Part shown: one piece after another, positions 36,382 to 44,304 of the stretch
Position numbering within the stretch: the stretch's first letter is position 1
How the letters are laid out: each line of letters opens with the position of its first letter
From: UBA7359 sp963976795
Lineage (GTDB): Bacteria > Pseudomonadota > Gammaproteobacteria > Eutrophobiales > Eutrophobiaceae
Reading direction: 5' to 3'
Assembly: GCA_963976795.1 (NCBI GenBank)
Contig: CAXBLT010000003.1
Location: 205,435 to 269,434 of the forward strand
Length of the DNA stretch: 64,000 nucleotides
Translations under genes and position numbers: made by a program
The notes under the pieces: generated by a model
The model's database searches: none
Seen by the model: the letters and a program-made list of their open reading frames with translations, nothing else
What the model was told of the DNA's origin: nothing

Positions 36382-37944
36382 ATGCCAACAGTAAAGCGTG
36401 CGCTGGTCAGCGTTTCTGATAAGTCTGGAGTTGTTGAACTATGTAAGGGGTTAAATGAGCTTGGTATTGGCATACTCTCAACAGGTGGAACCGCAAAATT
36501 ACTGGCTGATAATAATATTGATGTCGTCGAGGTCTCAGATTACACCGGTTTTCCTGAGATGATGGATGGCCGCGTGAAAACCTTGCACCCCAAGATTCAT
36601 GGAGGCTTATTAGGTCGGCGCGGAATGGATGATGCGGTAATGCAAGAGCATGGAATAGACGGTATCGACCTTGTTGTTGTGAATTTATACCCTTTCGAAC
36701 AAACGGTGAGTAAACCAGACTGTACATTAGAAGAGGCGATAGAAAATATCGATATCGGTGGCCCTGCTATGTTGAGATCAGCGGCAAAGAACCATGCTTC
36801 AGTCACCGTTATTGTGGATGTGGCAGATTACGATGTAGTCTTAAAAGAAATAAAAGAAAATAATGCCAGCGTAAGCGATGAAACTCGATTCCGCTTGGCA
36901 CAAAAAGTATTCGCGCATACTGCAAACTACGATGCGAATGTGTCAAATTATCTTGGCGCACTTGACGAAAAGAAGCAGCCAATAGATTTCCCGCTTACCT
37001 ACTCTACACAATTCAAGAAACGACAAGAGTTACGTTACGGGGAAAACCCACATCAATCGGCAGCGTTTTATACGGAGCCGAATCCGCCAGCAGGCACACT
37101 GGCTAGCGCGAAACAAATCCAGGGTAAAGAGCTTTCCTATAATAATATTGCCGATACAGATGCTGCTTTGGAATGTGTGCTGTCATTCAAAGAAACAGCA
37201 TGTGTGATAGTGAAACATGCTAATCCTTGTGGCGTGGCGATTGGTAGTTCTGTCCTCGAAGCCTACGATCGGGCTTATGCCACTGATCCCACGTCAGCCT
37301 TTGGTGGCATCATTGCCTTTAATAAAGAGCTCGATGTTGAAACAGCAAAAGCCATTGTCGAACGACAATTTGTAGAAGTGATCATCGCGCCAAGTATTGC
37401 CCCTGAGTGCATTGAAATAATTGCCAGCAAGAAAGGTGTACGATTACTGGAAGCAGGTAAACGTGAAGGCGCGATTCAACAACTCAATATGAAACGCGTC
37501 AGTGGCGGTTTGTTAGTACAGGACAATGATCAAGGCGTAATAACAAAAGAAGGGCTTAAAGTAGTAACAAAGAGAGCCCCGACCGGACAGGAAATTAACG
37601 ACCTTATCTTTGCCTGGCATGTTGTTAAGTACGTTAAGTCTAATGCAATCATCTATGCCAGGGATAATCAAACCATAGGTATTGGCGCTGGCCAGATGAG
37701 CCGTGTCTATAGTGCACGCATTGCTGCAATAAAAGCGGCTGACGAAAAGCTAGAAGTAGCAGGTTCGGTAATGGCATCAGACGCCTTCTTCCCATTTCGA
37801 GATGGTCTTGATTCAGCTGCAGAAGTAGGTGTAAAAGCGGTCATTCAACCGGGCGGTTCAATGCGCGATGATGAGGTAATTGCAGCAGCAGATGAGCATG
37901 ACATCGCCATGGTCTTTACTGGTATCAGGCATTTTTTACATTAA
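36382..37944 (+). CDS. purH: Bifunctional AICAR formyltransferase / IMP cyclohydrolase
   Basis: Last two steps of IMP synthesis. The 520-aa protein has the N-terminal MGS-like IMP cyclohydrolase domain (LVSVSDKSGVVELCKGL, STGGTAKLLADNN, DGRVKTLHPKIHGGLLGRR) and the C-terminal transformylase domain (RYGENPHQSAAFY, the catalytic KHANPCGVA). GAGAGGAAA precedes the ATG. The TAA overlaps the purD ATG. Confidence 0.98.
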   Translation: MPTVKRALVSVSDKSGVVELCKGLNELGIGILSTGGTAKLLADNNIDVVEVSDYTGFPEMMDGRVKTLHPKIHGGLLGRRGMDDAVMQEHGIDGIDLVVVNLYPFEQTVSKPDCTLEEAIENIDIGGPAMLRSAAKNHASVTVIVDVADYDVVLKEIKENNASVSDETRFRLAQKVFAHTANYDANVSNYLGALDEKKQPIDFPLTYSTQFKKRQELRYGENPHQSAAFYTEPNPPAGTLASAKQIQGKELSYNNIADTDAALECVLSFKETACVIVKHANPCGVAIGSSVLEAYDRAYATDPTSAFGGIIAFNKELDVETAKAIVERQFVEVIIAPSIAPECIEIIASKKGVRLLEAGKREGAIQQLNMKRVSGGLLVQDNDQGVITKEGLKVVTKRAPTGQEINDLIFAWHVVKYVKSNAIIYARDNQTIGIGAGQMSRVYSARIAAIKAADEKLEVAGSVMASDAFFPFRDGLDSAAEVGVKAVIQPGGSMRDDEVIAAADEHDIAMVFTGIRHFLH

Positions 37945-39227
37945 TGAAAATTTTAGTCGTAGGTGGTGGTGGTCGTGAACATGCCTTGGCATGGAAGGCA
38001 GCGCAGTCTGATCAAGTTGAATTAGTTTATGTCGCGCCTGGTAATGCGGGTACTGCAACAGAGAACAAGATTGAAAATGTTGCAATCAGTGCGGAAGATA
38101 TTCCGGCATTAAAGGCGTTTGCTGAAAAAGAAAAAATAGACCTGACCATCATTGGACCAGAAGTGCCTTTGGTTGCAGGTATTGTTGATGAGTTTCAACA
38201 AGCAGGACTGTCTTGCTTTGGCCCATCAAAAGCGGCAGCGATCCTTGAAGGCTCTAAGTCATTCACAAAAGACTTCTTAAAGAAATATAAAATTCCTACC
38301 GCAGGTTATGATGTTTTTACAGAAGTTGAGCCTGCGATCGCCTATGTGAAATCACAATCGATTCCTATCGTAATAAAAGCAGATGGCTTAGCTGCGGGAA
38401 AAGGTGTTGTTATAGCAACGACGGAAGAGGAAGCAATCAATACCATTGAAGATATGTTATCTGGAAATAAGTTTGGTGATGCAGGTCATCGTGTTGTTGT
38501 AGAAGAATTTCTTGAAGGCGAAGAAGCGAGTTTTATTGTTATGGTCGATGGTGAAAATATACTACCACTTGCGAGTTCTCAAGATCATAAAGCCCGTGAT
38601 GATGGTGACACTGGCCCCAATACTGGTGGTATGGGTGCCTATTCTCCCGCTCCTGTTGTCGATGCGGCAATGCATGATCGAATAATGAAAGAAGTCATCG
38701 TCCCAACAGTAAAGGGGATGGAAAGCGAAGGTAGAACCTATATCGGTTTTCTCTATGCAGGTGTCATGATTACCAAAGACGGCACACCAAAGACACTAGA
38801 GTTTAATTGTAGGTTCGGTGATCCTGAGACACAACCGATCATGATGCGTTTAAAAAGTGACTTGGTTTCATTATGCCTTGCGGCAACAAAAGGAAACCTG
38901 AATAACTGCAACGCTGAGTGGGATGAACGCGCTGCATTGGGCGTCGTTACCGCGTCAGCAGGCTACCCTGCAAGCGCAAGTAAAGGTGATGTGATTAGCG
39001 GATTAGAAAATGCGGATAACAAAAATGTAAAAGTTTTTCATGCGGGCACAAAAAATGACAAAGGTGATATCGTTACGGCTGGTGGTCGCGTTTTATGCGT
39101 GACGGGTTTAGGTGAGTCAGTTACCAAAGCACAAGCAGAAGTATACGAAGTATTAAATGAAATTAGCTATGAAGGAATGTTTCACAGAAAAGATATTGGT
39201 TATAGAGCTGTAAAAAGAGAAAAATAA
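37944..39227 (+). CDS. purD: Phosphoribosylamine-glycine ligase (GAR synthetase)
   Basis: Second step of purine synthesis. The 427-aa ATP-grasp enzyme shows KILVVGGGGREHALAWKA, IIGPEVPLVAGIVDEF, KADGLAAGKGVVIA and SSQDHKARDDGDTGPNTGGM. It marks the end of the conserved core block; a decayed integron begins 14 bp after its stop codon. Confidence 0.98.
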   Translation: MKILVVGGGGREHALAWKAAQSDQVELVYVAPGNAGTATENKIENVAISAEDIPALKAFAEKEKIDLTIIGPEVPLVAGIVDEFQQAGLSCFGPSKAAAILEGSKSFTKDFLKKYKIPTAGYDVFTEVEPAIAYVKSQSIPIVIKADGLAAGKGVVIATTEEEAINTIEDMLSGNKFGDAGHRVVVEEFLEGEEASFIVMVDGENILPLASSQDHKARDDGDTGPNTGGMGAYSPAPVVDAAMHDRIMKEVIVPTVKGMESEGRTYIGFLYAGVMITKDGTPKTLEFNCRFGDPETQPIMMRLKSDLVSLCLAATKGNLNNCNAEWDERAALGVVTASAGYPASASKGDVISGLENADNKNVKVFHAGTKNDKGDIVTAGGRVLCVTGLGESVTKAQAEVYEVLNEISYEGMFHRKDIGYRAVKREK

Positions 39228-39240
39228 AACTTCTCTTTCG

Positions 39241-39633
39241 TTAAAGATTATCCAGTGGTGACTTAACCCCATGCCCCCTTTGTTAAGAACGTGTGTATAA
39301 ATCATGGTTGTCTTAACATTCGAATGTCTCATTAATTCTTGTATGATTCTTATATTATCTACATGGGTGTAGTGTATGTCGGTTTTGCAGGAGTAAAAAC
39401 CAAACGTATCTATTCTCAAGTAGATGTGCTGCAAACGAACGTCGAAAGACATGCGTCATAACGTGTTTCATGATATTTGCTTTTCTAATGGTATTACTGA
39501 TAGCTCTTGAAACAGACCTGGTATGAATCTGATGCCGACTAACATTTTTTGTAATGGGATCAACAGATGTTTTATGCGACTCATTTTTTTATCTTACGAG
39601 AGCAAGTAATGAAGGCGGATTTTGTTCGTTCAT
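39241..39633 (-). pseudogene. Decayed integron integrase (intI remnant)
   Basis: From ATG 39633, with AAGGAGAGGG ahead, the minus strand reads MNEQNPPSLLALVR then TAA. The opening fits IntI (..NPPKLLDQVR..). In the same frame the sequence resumes in the C-terminal half: SVDPITKNVSRHQIHTRSVS, then KHVMTHVFRRSFAAHLLE, carrying the catalytic HxxR. An insert of about 50 bp breaks the frame, after which DNIRIIQELMRHSNVKTTMI and YTHVLNKGG follow with the nucleophile tyrosine. A one-base loss in a G run removes the normal ..GVKSPLD end, still readable in another frame to TAA at 39241. About 200 central residues are deleted. This is a tyrosine recombinase specific to integrons, now dead. Confidence 0.85.
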
Positions 39634-39851
39634 GTTCCCTCTCCTTGGGGTGATTTCCTTATTAAATGTTCAATATAAAATTAGTAATTAATTTTTTAAG
39701 TCATTGAGTTTTATTGAAATATCATGCGTTGTTCTTCGAGTCATTTTCCTCGACTCCTAAATAGGGTAATAACAGTATAAACTGCCTACCTAAGTCGAGT
39801 TTTCATACTCGCATTATGTTAATCGTTATATATGAAAAATAGATGTGATAA
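39634..39851 (+). other. Probable attI / leader region of the decayed integron
   Basis: Between the integrase start and the first plus-strand gene. Two core-like sites lie in tandem at 39818-39831 (GTTAATC and GTTATAT), each one mismatch from GTTRRRY; the second could be the insertion point of the first cassette. Two short hairpins occur, GAGTC..GACTC (about 39738-39757) and CGAGT-TTTCAT-ACTCG (39796-39811). No gene is seen here. Confidence 0.4.
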
Positions 39852-40766
39852 ATGCTTGAATCATATGATTTCCTAAAATTAGTTCTCGATACAATTACAG
39901 AACATATCGTTGTAATAGATAACGAAGGAGATATTTTATTTGTAAATAAGAGCTGGAGCACATTCGCACAAAACAACGAATGTTTAATAGACGAGAGATG
40001 GAATGGCGTTAATTATTTAAGAGAATGTGATAAAGCAGCTTCTATGGGGGATGTGTTTGGTGCCAAGGCGGCAAGCGGAATTAGATCGGTAATAAAATCC
40101 GACGCAGAAGAATTTTACTGTGAATATCCTTGCCATAGCCCAGATCAGAAACGGTGGTTTATGATGCGAGTCACCTCTTTCACTATTCAGGGTGTTAATT
40201 GTTTTGTAATTTCGCATCAGAATATTACAGAAAGAAAACTTGCCGAAGAAGAAGTTATAAATTTATCACGCATTGATGGCCTCACTGGTATCCCAAATCG
40301 TCGATACTTTAATGAGTTTCTGAATAGGGAATGGAATCGATGCCGTCGCCTTGGCATGCCAATCTCACTTGCGATAATTGATCTTGATCATTTTAAGTTA
40401 TTAAATGACACCTACGGACATCAGACAGGAGATGCCTGTTTAAAAGCAGTCGGAGGAATACTAAAAGGGTTTGGTATAAGACCGGGTGACATCTGTGCTC
40501 GATATGGAGGGGAGGAGTTTGTGATAGTGTATGGAAACACCAGTCTAGATAAAGCTCAGATCTTGGTTAGCAAATTACTTGATGAAATTCGTTTATTAAA
40601 TATTCCTAATGAAAAATCACCAACGCTCCCTGCCTTAACTGCAAGTATAGGATTGACCACAATGTACCCAAGTGAAGAAAATAGTGAGAGTGATCTCATT
40701 AAAAAATCTGATGAATCACTTTATTTAGCAAAGGAAAATGGTAGAAATCAAATTTGTTTTACTTAG
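39852..40766 (+). CDS. PAS-GGDEF diguanylate cyclase
   Basis: A 304-aa soluble protein that should make c-di-GMP. Residues about 5-130 form a PAS domain (ITEHIVVIDNEGDILFVNKS, closing PAC-like ISHQNITERKLAEEE), and about 140-304 a GGDEF domain with the active site ARYGGEEFVIVYG and an inhibitory RxxD site five residues ahead (RPGD). No membrane segment. It is the first gene after the integrase remnant, in cassette orientation, and is followed by an attC-like left half, so it may be the first cassette. Alternatively it is a resident gene beside the integron. Confidence 0.88.
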   Translation: MLESYDFLKLVLDTITEHIVVIDNEGDILFVNKSWSTFAQNNECLIDERWNGVNYLRECDKAASMGDVFGAKAASGIRSVIKSDAEEFYCEYPCHSPDQKRWFMMRVTSFTIQGVNCFVISHQNITERKLAEEEVINLSRIDGLTGIPNRRYFNEFLNREWNRCRRLGMPISLAIIDLDHFKLLNDTYGHQTGDACLKAVGGILKGFGIRPGDICARYGGEEFVIVYGNTSLDKAQILVSKLLDEIRLLNIPNEKSPTLPALTASIGLTTMYPSEENSESDLIKKSDESLYLAKENGRNQICFT

Positions 40767-40775
40767 CATACTTAT

Positions 40776-40800
40776 GCATAACAAATCATTTAAAAAGCTC
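40776..40800 (+). other. attC-like left half after the GGDEF gene
   Basis: GCATAAC (40776-40782), close to RYYYAAC, begins ten bases after the GGDEF stop codon and is followed by AAATCATTTAAAAAGC, like the left arm of an attC. No matching right arm or GTTRRRY core was found nearby, so the site appears truncated. Confidence 0.3.
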
Positions 40801-40871
40801 AAGAAAAACCTCGCGCCGATTAACACAATAGCCCGAAATTGAATTTATAGTATCGAGCAATTTTGGAAAGT

Positions 40872-41068
40872 ATGAAATTTCAGAAAATGGATAGAGATGA
40901 GGCTGAAGTTCTATACGCAGGCTTAAAAGAAGAGAAAATTGAGATTGTTCGAAACTGAGAGCGTGAGCTATTGAACAAGTTTCGCAAGCGCATCAATCGG
41001 GACACTCGCAAGCTTGCACCTGAGGCAGAGGTTATATTCTCAAAAAAGAATCAAGAGGCTAATTATTT
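40872..41068 (+). pseudogene. Small broken gene with in-frame stop
   Basis: From ATG 40872 a frame of 28 codons (MKFQKMDRDEAEVLYAGLKE..) meets TGA at 40956 and, in the same frame, continues as ERELLNKFRKRINRDTRKLA and EAEVIFSKKNQEANYLCHM, running into the start of the next gene. The charged, helical character on both sides of the stop suggests one short gene broken by a point mutation. I do not recognise the family. Confidence 0.35.
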
Positions 41069-41899
41069 ATGTCATATGATAAAACCGTATCAAACCATTA
41101 TTTTCATGGCGATCTGATTAATGCAATTAAAGCAGCTCTTCCTGGTCTCGGTAAAACCACTGAGAATGTGACTATTGAAGATCTTGCGCCTGTCGATGAG
41201 TTTCATATCGGAGGACGTTTAGCAACTGATAATCTAATCGAACAGCTTAACTTTTCAGAAGAACACCATGTGTTAGATGTGGGTTGTGGTTTAGGAGGGG
41301 CATCGCGCTACGTGGCATCTAAATTTAAAAGTCGCGTTACAGGAATTGACTTAAGCCCTGAGTATATTGAAACGGGAAAGGTTTTGTGTAGTTGGTTAAA
41401 CCTTGATGGAGATATAACGCTAGAGCAGGGAAGTGCACTATCAATGCCTTTTCAGGACAACATGTTTGATGGTGGTTATATGCTTCATGTTGGTATGAAT
41501 ATTGATGATAAGATATCTCTGTTTTCTGAAATTTATCGGGTATTAAAACCTGGGGCATGTTTTGGTGTTTATGACATTATGCGACAAAAAGAAGGCGCCC
41601 TTCTTTATCCTGTACCATGGGCGACAAAAAGCAGCATCAGCAAACTATCAACACCCGACCAATACAAAAAAGCATTAAATGATGCTGGTTTTGAGCTTTC
41701 TAAAGAGTGCAATCGTCGCGACTTTGCACTGGATTTTTTTAAGCAGCTACGTGCAAAAGCAGAGGTTAACGACGGCCCACCACCCCTTGGCTTACACACT
41801 TTAATGCAGGAAAGTACTGCTGAAAGAATAAAAAACATGATTGAAAATATAGCAACAAATTTGATTGCTCCAGTTGAGATTGTTGCTCAAAAAATATAA
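41069..41899 (+). CDS. Class I SAM-dependent methyltransferase (cassette gene)
   Basis: A 276-aa soluble methyltransferase. Motif I is VLDVGCGLGGASRYVASKF, followed by VTGIDLSPEYIETGK and FDGGYMLHVGMNIDDKISLF, resembling the UbiE/sarcosine-dimethylglycine N-methyltransferase group. The N-terminal segment NHYFHGDLINAIKAAL is shared by that group. The stop codon TAA lies inside the first core of an attC-like site, as is common for integron cassettes. The substrate is not known; a small metabolite is likely. Confidence 0.8.
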   Translation: MSYDKTVSNHYFHGDLINAIKAALPGLGKTTENVTIEDLAPVDEFHIGGRLATDNLIEQLNFSEEHHVLDVGCGLGGASRYVASKFKSRVTGIDLSPEYIETGKVLCSWLNLDGDITLEQGSALSMPFQDNMFDGGYMLHVGMNIDDKISLFSEIYRVLKPGACFGVYDIMRQKEGALLYPVPWATKSSISKLSTPDQYKKALNDAGFELSKECNRRDFALDFFKQLRAKAEVNDGPPPLGLHTLMQESTAERIKNMIENIATNLIAPVEIVAQKI

Positions 41900-41976
41900 C
41901 GATCACATGCATGCGACAGTAAAAAGCGGCGCTCCTTCCTACTCTTTTTTACTGCCGATGATATGTGGCGTTATGT
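41894..41976 (+). other. attC-like recombination site 1
   Basis: 83-bp imperfect palindrome. Left core ATATAAC, right core GTTATGT. Arms ATAACG-ATCACATGCATGCGACAGTAAAAAG and CTTTTTTACTGCCGATGATATGTGGCGTTAT pair over most of their length with a few unpaired bases, and the apex is AGCGGCGCTCC. The right end GGCGTTATGTG is like the end of Vibrio-type cassette sites. Confidence 0.7.
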
Positions 41977-42007
41977 GTTCTCATCACAGATTTAATTAGG
42001 AGGTTTT

Positions 42008-42382
42008 ATGATAAAAATCACTGTGAGTATCGATGTCTCCAGCTTAAAGCAAGCTGAAACCTTCTATACAGAGGCCCTCGGCTGTAAGAAAATTAGAGAT
42101 CAAGGTTCTAATATGGTTGTTCTCGGAACTGAGAATTGCGACATATATTTACAAGAAAAAGAGGCAGGAACAAAAGCCCTCTCATCAAGTAAGATCGTTC
42201 GTGATTACAGTCGTCATTGGACACCTATTCATTTAGATTTTATTACAGAAAATATAGATGTCGTTGTTAAAAAAATACTCGAACTAGGAGGTATGCATGA
42301 AGGTGGCGAAAGTGGTGATTGGGGTTCTATTGCATATTGTGCAGACCCATTCGGTAACGGGTTCTGTGTCATTAATGAATAG
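42008..42382 (+). CDS. Glyoxalase/VOC family protein (cassette gene)
   Basis: A 124-aa single VOC domain: ITVSIDVSSLKQAETFYTEA at the start, then WTPIHLDFITENIDVVVKKI and the C-terminal CADPFGNGFCVINE. VOC proteins include lyases, dioxygenases and antibiotic-binding resistance proteins such as bleomycin or fosfomycin types, all frequent integron cargo. A strong TTAGGAGG site sits ahead of the ATG, just inside the cassette boundary. Exact function unknown. Confidence 0.85.
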   Translation: MIKITVSIDVSSLKQAETFYTEALGCKKIRDQGSNMVVLGTENCDIYLQEKEAGTKALSSSKIVRDYSRHWTPIHLDFITENIDVVVKKILELGGMHEGGESGDWGSIAYCADPFGNGFCVINE

Positions 42383-42474
42383 CACAAATAATAAGCCAAT
42401 CGATCGAATATTCACGGATTAAGTTATACTCTTTATCCAAAAGCGAGCCGCGAACTTCATTTCAATCGTTAGGT
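42383..42474 (+). other. Degenerate attC-like site 2 (right core only)
   Basis: GTTAGGT (42468-42474) is a perfect GTTRRRY core preceded by TTCAATC, and a second core-like GTTATAC lies at 42423-42429. No good left arm follows the glyoxalase stop, though GGATTAAG / CTTTATCC pair locally. Either decayed or a hybrid left by deletion. Confidence 0.4.
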
Positions 42475-42493
42475 TTCAATTGAGGTAAGAGAA

Positions 42494-42958
42494 ATGGATG
42501 TAGAAATAATAAATTTTCCAGAAACCAAAGTTGCGGTAATTGAGCATCAAGGATCGCCTGAAAGCGAACACGAGTCAGTTAAAAAACTGGTAGCATGGCG
42601 TATTAAAAATAAATTGCCACTTTCCGACGCCCACCGTAGTTATGGCATTCATTACAATGACCCTCGTAAAGTACCTGCTTCAGATTATCGCGTAGACTTC
42701 TGCATTTCTATTGAGAAAGAGGTTACCAAAAACTCATTCGGTGTTTTAAACAAATGTATTCCCGCCCTTCGTTGCGCCAAAGTCCGGCACTTTGGTTCAC
42801 GTGAGAATATTAGTGCTGCACATTATCTTTATGAAGAATGGTTGCCAAGTAGTGGTGAAAAAATTTCGGAGTTCCCTTTGTTCTTTCATTACGTAAATAT
42901 TGGCCCTGAAGTTCAGGAGTCAGCAATGATTACTGACATATATCTTCCAGTTCTTTAA
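42494..42958 (+). CDS. GyrI-like small-molecule-binding protein (cassette gene)
   Basis: A 154-aa stand-alone GyrI/AraC-effector-binding (SHS2) domain: VEIINFPETKVAVIEHQGSP at the start, SYGIHYNDPRKVPASDYRVD and a C-terminal TDIYLPVL are the family landmarks. Homologues include E. coli SbmC/GyrI, which shields DNA gyrase from toxins, and drug-binding or hydrolase variants. Preceded by GAGGTAAGAG. It is the third gene bounded by attC-like sites. Confidence 0.8.
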   Translation: MDVEIINFPETKVAVIEHQGSPESEHESVKKLVAWRIKNKLPLSDAHRSYGIHYNDPRKVPASDYRVDFCISIEKEVTKNSFGVLNKCIPALRCAKVRHFGSRENISAAHYLYEEWLPSSGEKISEFPLFFHYVNIGPEVQESAMITDIYLPVL

Positions 42959-42987
42959 ATATCTCGGAGTACAGTGAATGCAAAAAC

Positions 42988-43065
42988 ACCTTACAAAAAC
43001 ATCAAGTCGTCCGTTGCCGCTCACTGGGACGCGTAAAAATCTGCGCCCTCATGTAAAGGTTAGGC
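42988..43065 (+). other. attC-like recombination site 3
   Basis: 78 bp from ACCTTAC (42988-42994; one mismatch to RYYYAAC) to GTTAGGC (43059-43065; perfect GTTRRRY). The arms pair imperfectly (ACATCAAG on the left with CTCATGTAAAGG on the right) and the middle has CGTCC..GGGACG with CCGTTGCCGCTCACTGGGAC, a layout seen in many environmental cassette sites. Confidence 0.65.
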
Positions 43066-43078
43066 AAGCTTAAAGAAA

Positions 43079-43576
43079 GTGCTATTTCAACTAGGGAAAA
43101 AGTATCGAGGACATTGGGAATCAAGTCTGAACCCCGTTAGAGTAAACTTTAATGAAAAGATCTGGAAAGTAGTATCCGTTTCCGATGCCCCTGATGAGTT
43201 CTTTTTTAGCCTCTTTCAAAAGTCAGATGGCTCCACCTTTTATATCACATCCGAAGATCTAGAAGGCGAACTGATCGATTCCGCGTTCATGGAAGAGGTA
43301 ATATTTGCAAAAATGTTTAACGCTGATAATGACGCATCTATAGATAACAAGTTTTCAGATAAGATTTGCGAAACATCGTTCAACTTCGTCCGATATCGTT
43401 TCATGAATAAGAAGTTTGGCATTCAATTGGCGAATTATGGTTACACCACATTTGGTGATATTCTTGTAATTATCGGTCTAGCCTGGCCCGAGCATCTAGA
43501 GATTTCTGAAGGTTCGTACTGGCCAATAAAACACGAAGCTTTGATTTCTGGCATACACCTTGAGTATTCAATCTAG
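43079..43576 (+). CDS. Protein of unknown function (cassette gene)
   Basis: A 165-aa soluble protein starting at GTG 43079, 14 bp after the core of attC-like site 3. Content is mixed alpha/beta with many aromatic residues (FFFSLFQKSDGSTFYITSED, CETSFNFVRYRFMNKKFG, GLAWPEHLEISEGSYWP). No signal peptide, membrane helix or recognised motif. It resembles immunity-like or PsbP-like small proteins only in general character. It lies between two attC-like sites, hence a cassette orphan. Confidence 0.7.
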   Translation: MLFQLGKKYRGHWESSLNPVRVNFNEKIWKVVSVSDAPDEFFFSLFQKSDGSTFYITSEDLEGELIDSAFMEEVIFAKMFNADNDASIDNKFSDKICETSFNFVRYRFMNKKFGIQLANYGYTTFGDILVIIGLAWPEHLEISEGSYWPIKHEALISGIHLEYSI

Positions 43577-43603
43577 TTACTTTCTTAATAACCAATCAGA
43601 CCT

Positions 43604-43682
43604 GTCTAACAGGAATTTCAACGCGACGTCGGCAAGCATCATGCCGCTTCGCGGTAACTTTATTGGCGGCGCCGAGTTAGAA
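43604..43682 (+). other. attC-like recombination site 4, end of the array
   Basis: 79 bp from GTCTAAC (perfect RYYYAAC, 43604-43610) to GTTAGAA (one mismatch, 43676-43682). The outer TCTAAC / GTTAGA boxes pair exactly; inner parts include GGCGGCGCC and CGCGACG..CGCTTCGCGG. It closes the array 35 bp before the arsC stop codon. Confidence 0.6.
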
Positions 43683-43716
43683 AAACGTAAAACCATTAAC
43701 AACGATAAGGTATTGT

Positions 43717-44226
43717 TTAGGTTTCTTCCGGATATAAGGTTCCAATCTTTTCCAATTCTTTTTGTAAAATCGATCGCTCAGAATTATCTAACGATAAACG
43801 AGTGAATAATTTCAGTCGGTGGCTCAGTATCTGATAAGCTTTCTGAAATAATATTCGTTGTTCATTATCATTTAACTCCGGTTGATCCGGGTCATCTATA
43901 CCCCAATGCGCTGATAGCACTTGTCCGTTCCATATAGGACAGGTTTCATTTGCTGCGCGGCCACAGACGGTAAATACAAAATCAAGTATTGGAGCGTTGT
44001 CGCCTGTAAACTCATTCCAACTCTTACTTCTAAACGAAGCAGTTTTAAAATTATTTTTCTTCAATAATTCGATGGTAAAAGGATTTACTTTTCCTTTTGG
44101 AATACTGCCCGCACTATAGGAATTAAATCGACGTAATCCCCATCGTTGTAATAACGCTTCCGCCATAATGCTGCGGGCAGAATTTCCAGTACATAAAAAG
44201 AGTACATTGAATTTTTTCTCGGACAT
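43717..44226 (-). CDS. arsC: Arsenate reductase, low-molecular-weight phosphatase type
   Basis: Reduces arsenate to arsenite with thiol cofactors. The 169-aa protein begins with the P-loop VLFLCTGNSARSIMAEALL (CX5R catalytic motif) and has the DPDQPEL-type loop GIDDPDQPELNDNEQ, where the general-acid aspartate lies. The second redox cysteines are in VFTVCGRAANETCP. It belongs to the thioredoxin/glutaredoxin-linked LMW-PTPase branch, not the E. coli plasmid ArsC fold. It is divergent from arsR-acr3 over a 78-bp region. Confidence 0.92.
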   Translation of the reverse strand: MSEKKFNVLFLCTGNSARSIMAEALLQRWGLRRFNSYSAGSIPKGKVNPFTIELLKKNNFKTASFRSKSWNEFTGDNAPILDFVFTVCGRAANETCPIWNGQVLSAHWGIDDPDQPELNDNEQRILFQKAYQILSHRLKLFTRLSLDNSERSILQKELEKIGTLYPEET

Positions 44227-44256
44227 GTCTTTACCCTGGTAAATTAATAGTGAATA

Positions 44257-44276
44257 ATATATGTTTAAGCATATAT
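44257..44276. promoter_or_regulatory. Candidate ArsR operator
   Basis: ATATATG-TTTAAG-CATATAT is a perfect 7-bp inverted repeat in the divergent arsC/arsR gap, with a looser palindrome ATATG..CGTATAT just beyond (44275-44292). Position and symmetry suit a dimeric ArsR repressor controlling both directions. Confidence 0.55.
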
Positions 44277-44304
44277 ATGTATAGACGTATATTATTACAA
44301 AATT

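Noticed and set aside
39153..39452. 99-codon minus-strand open frame overlapping purD
   Set aside because: Only its middle part is meaningful and that is the frame-shifted C-terminus of the integrase remnant.
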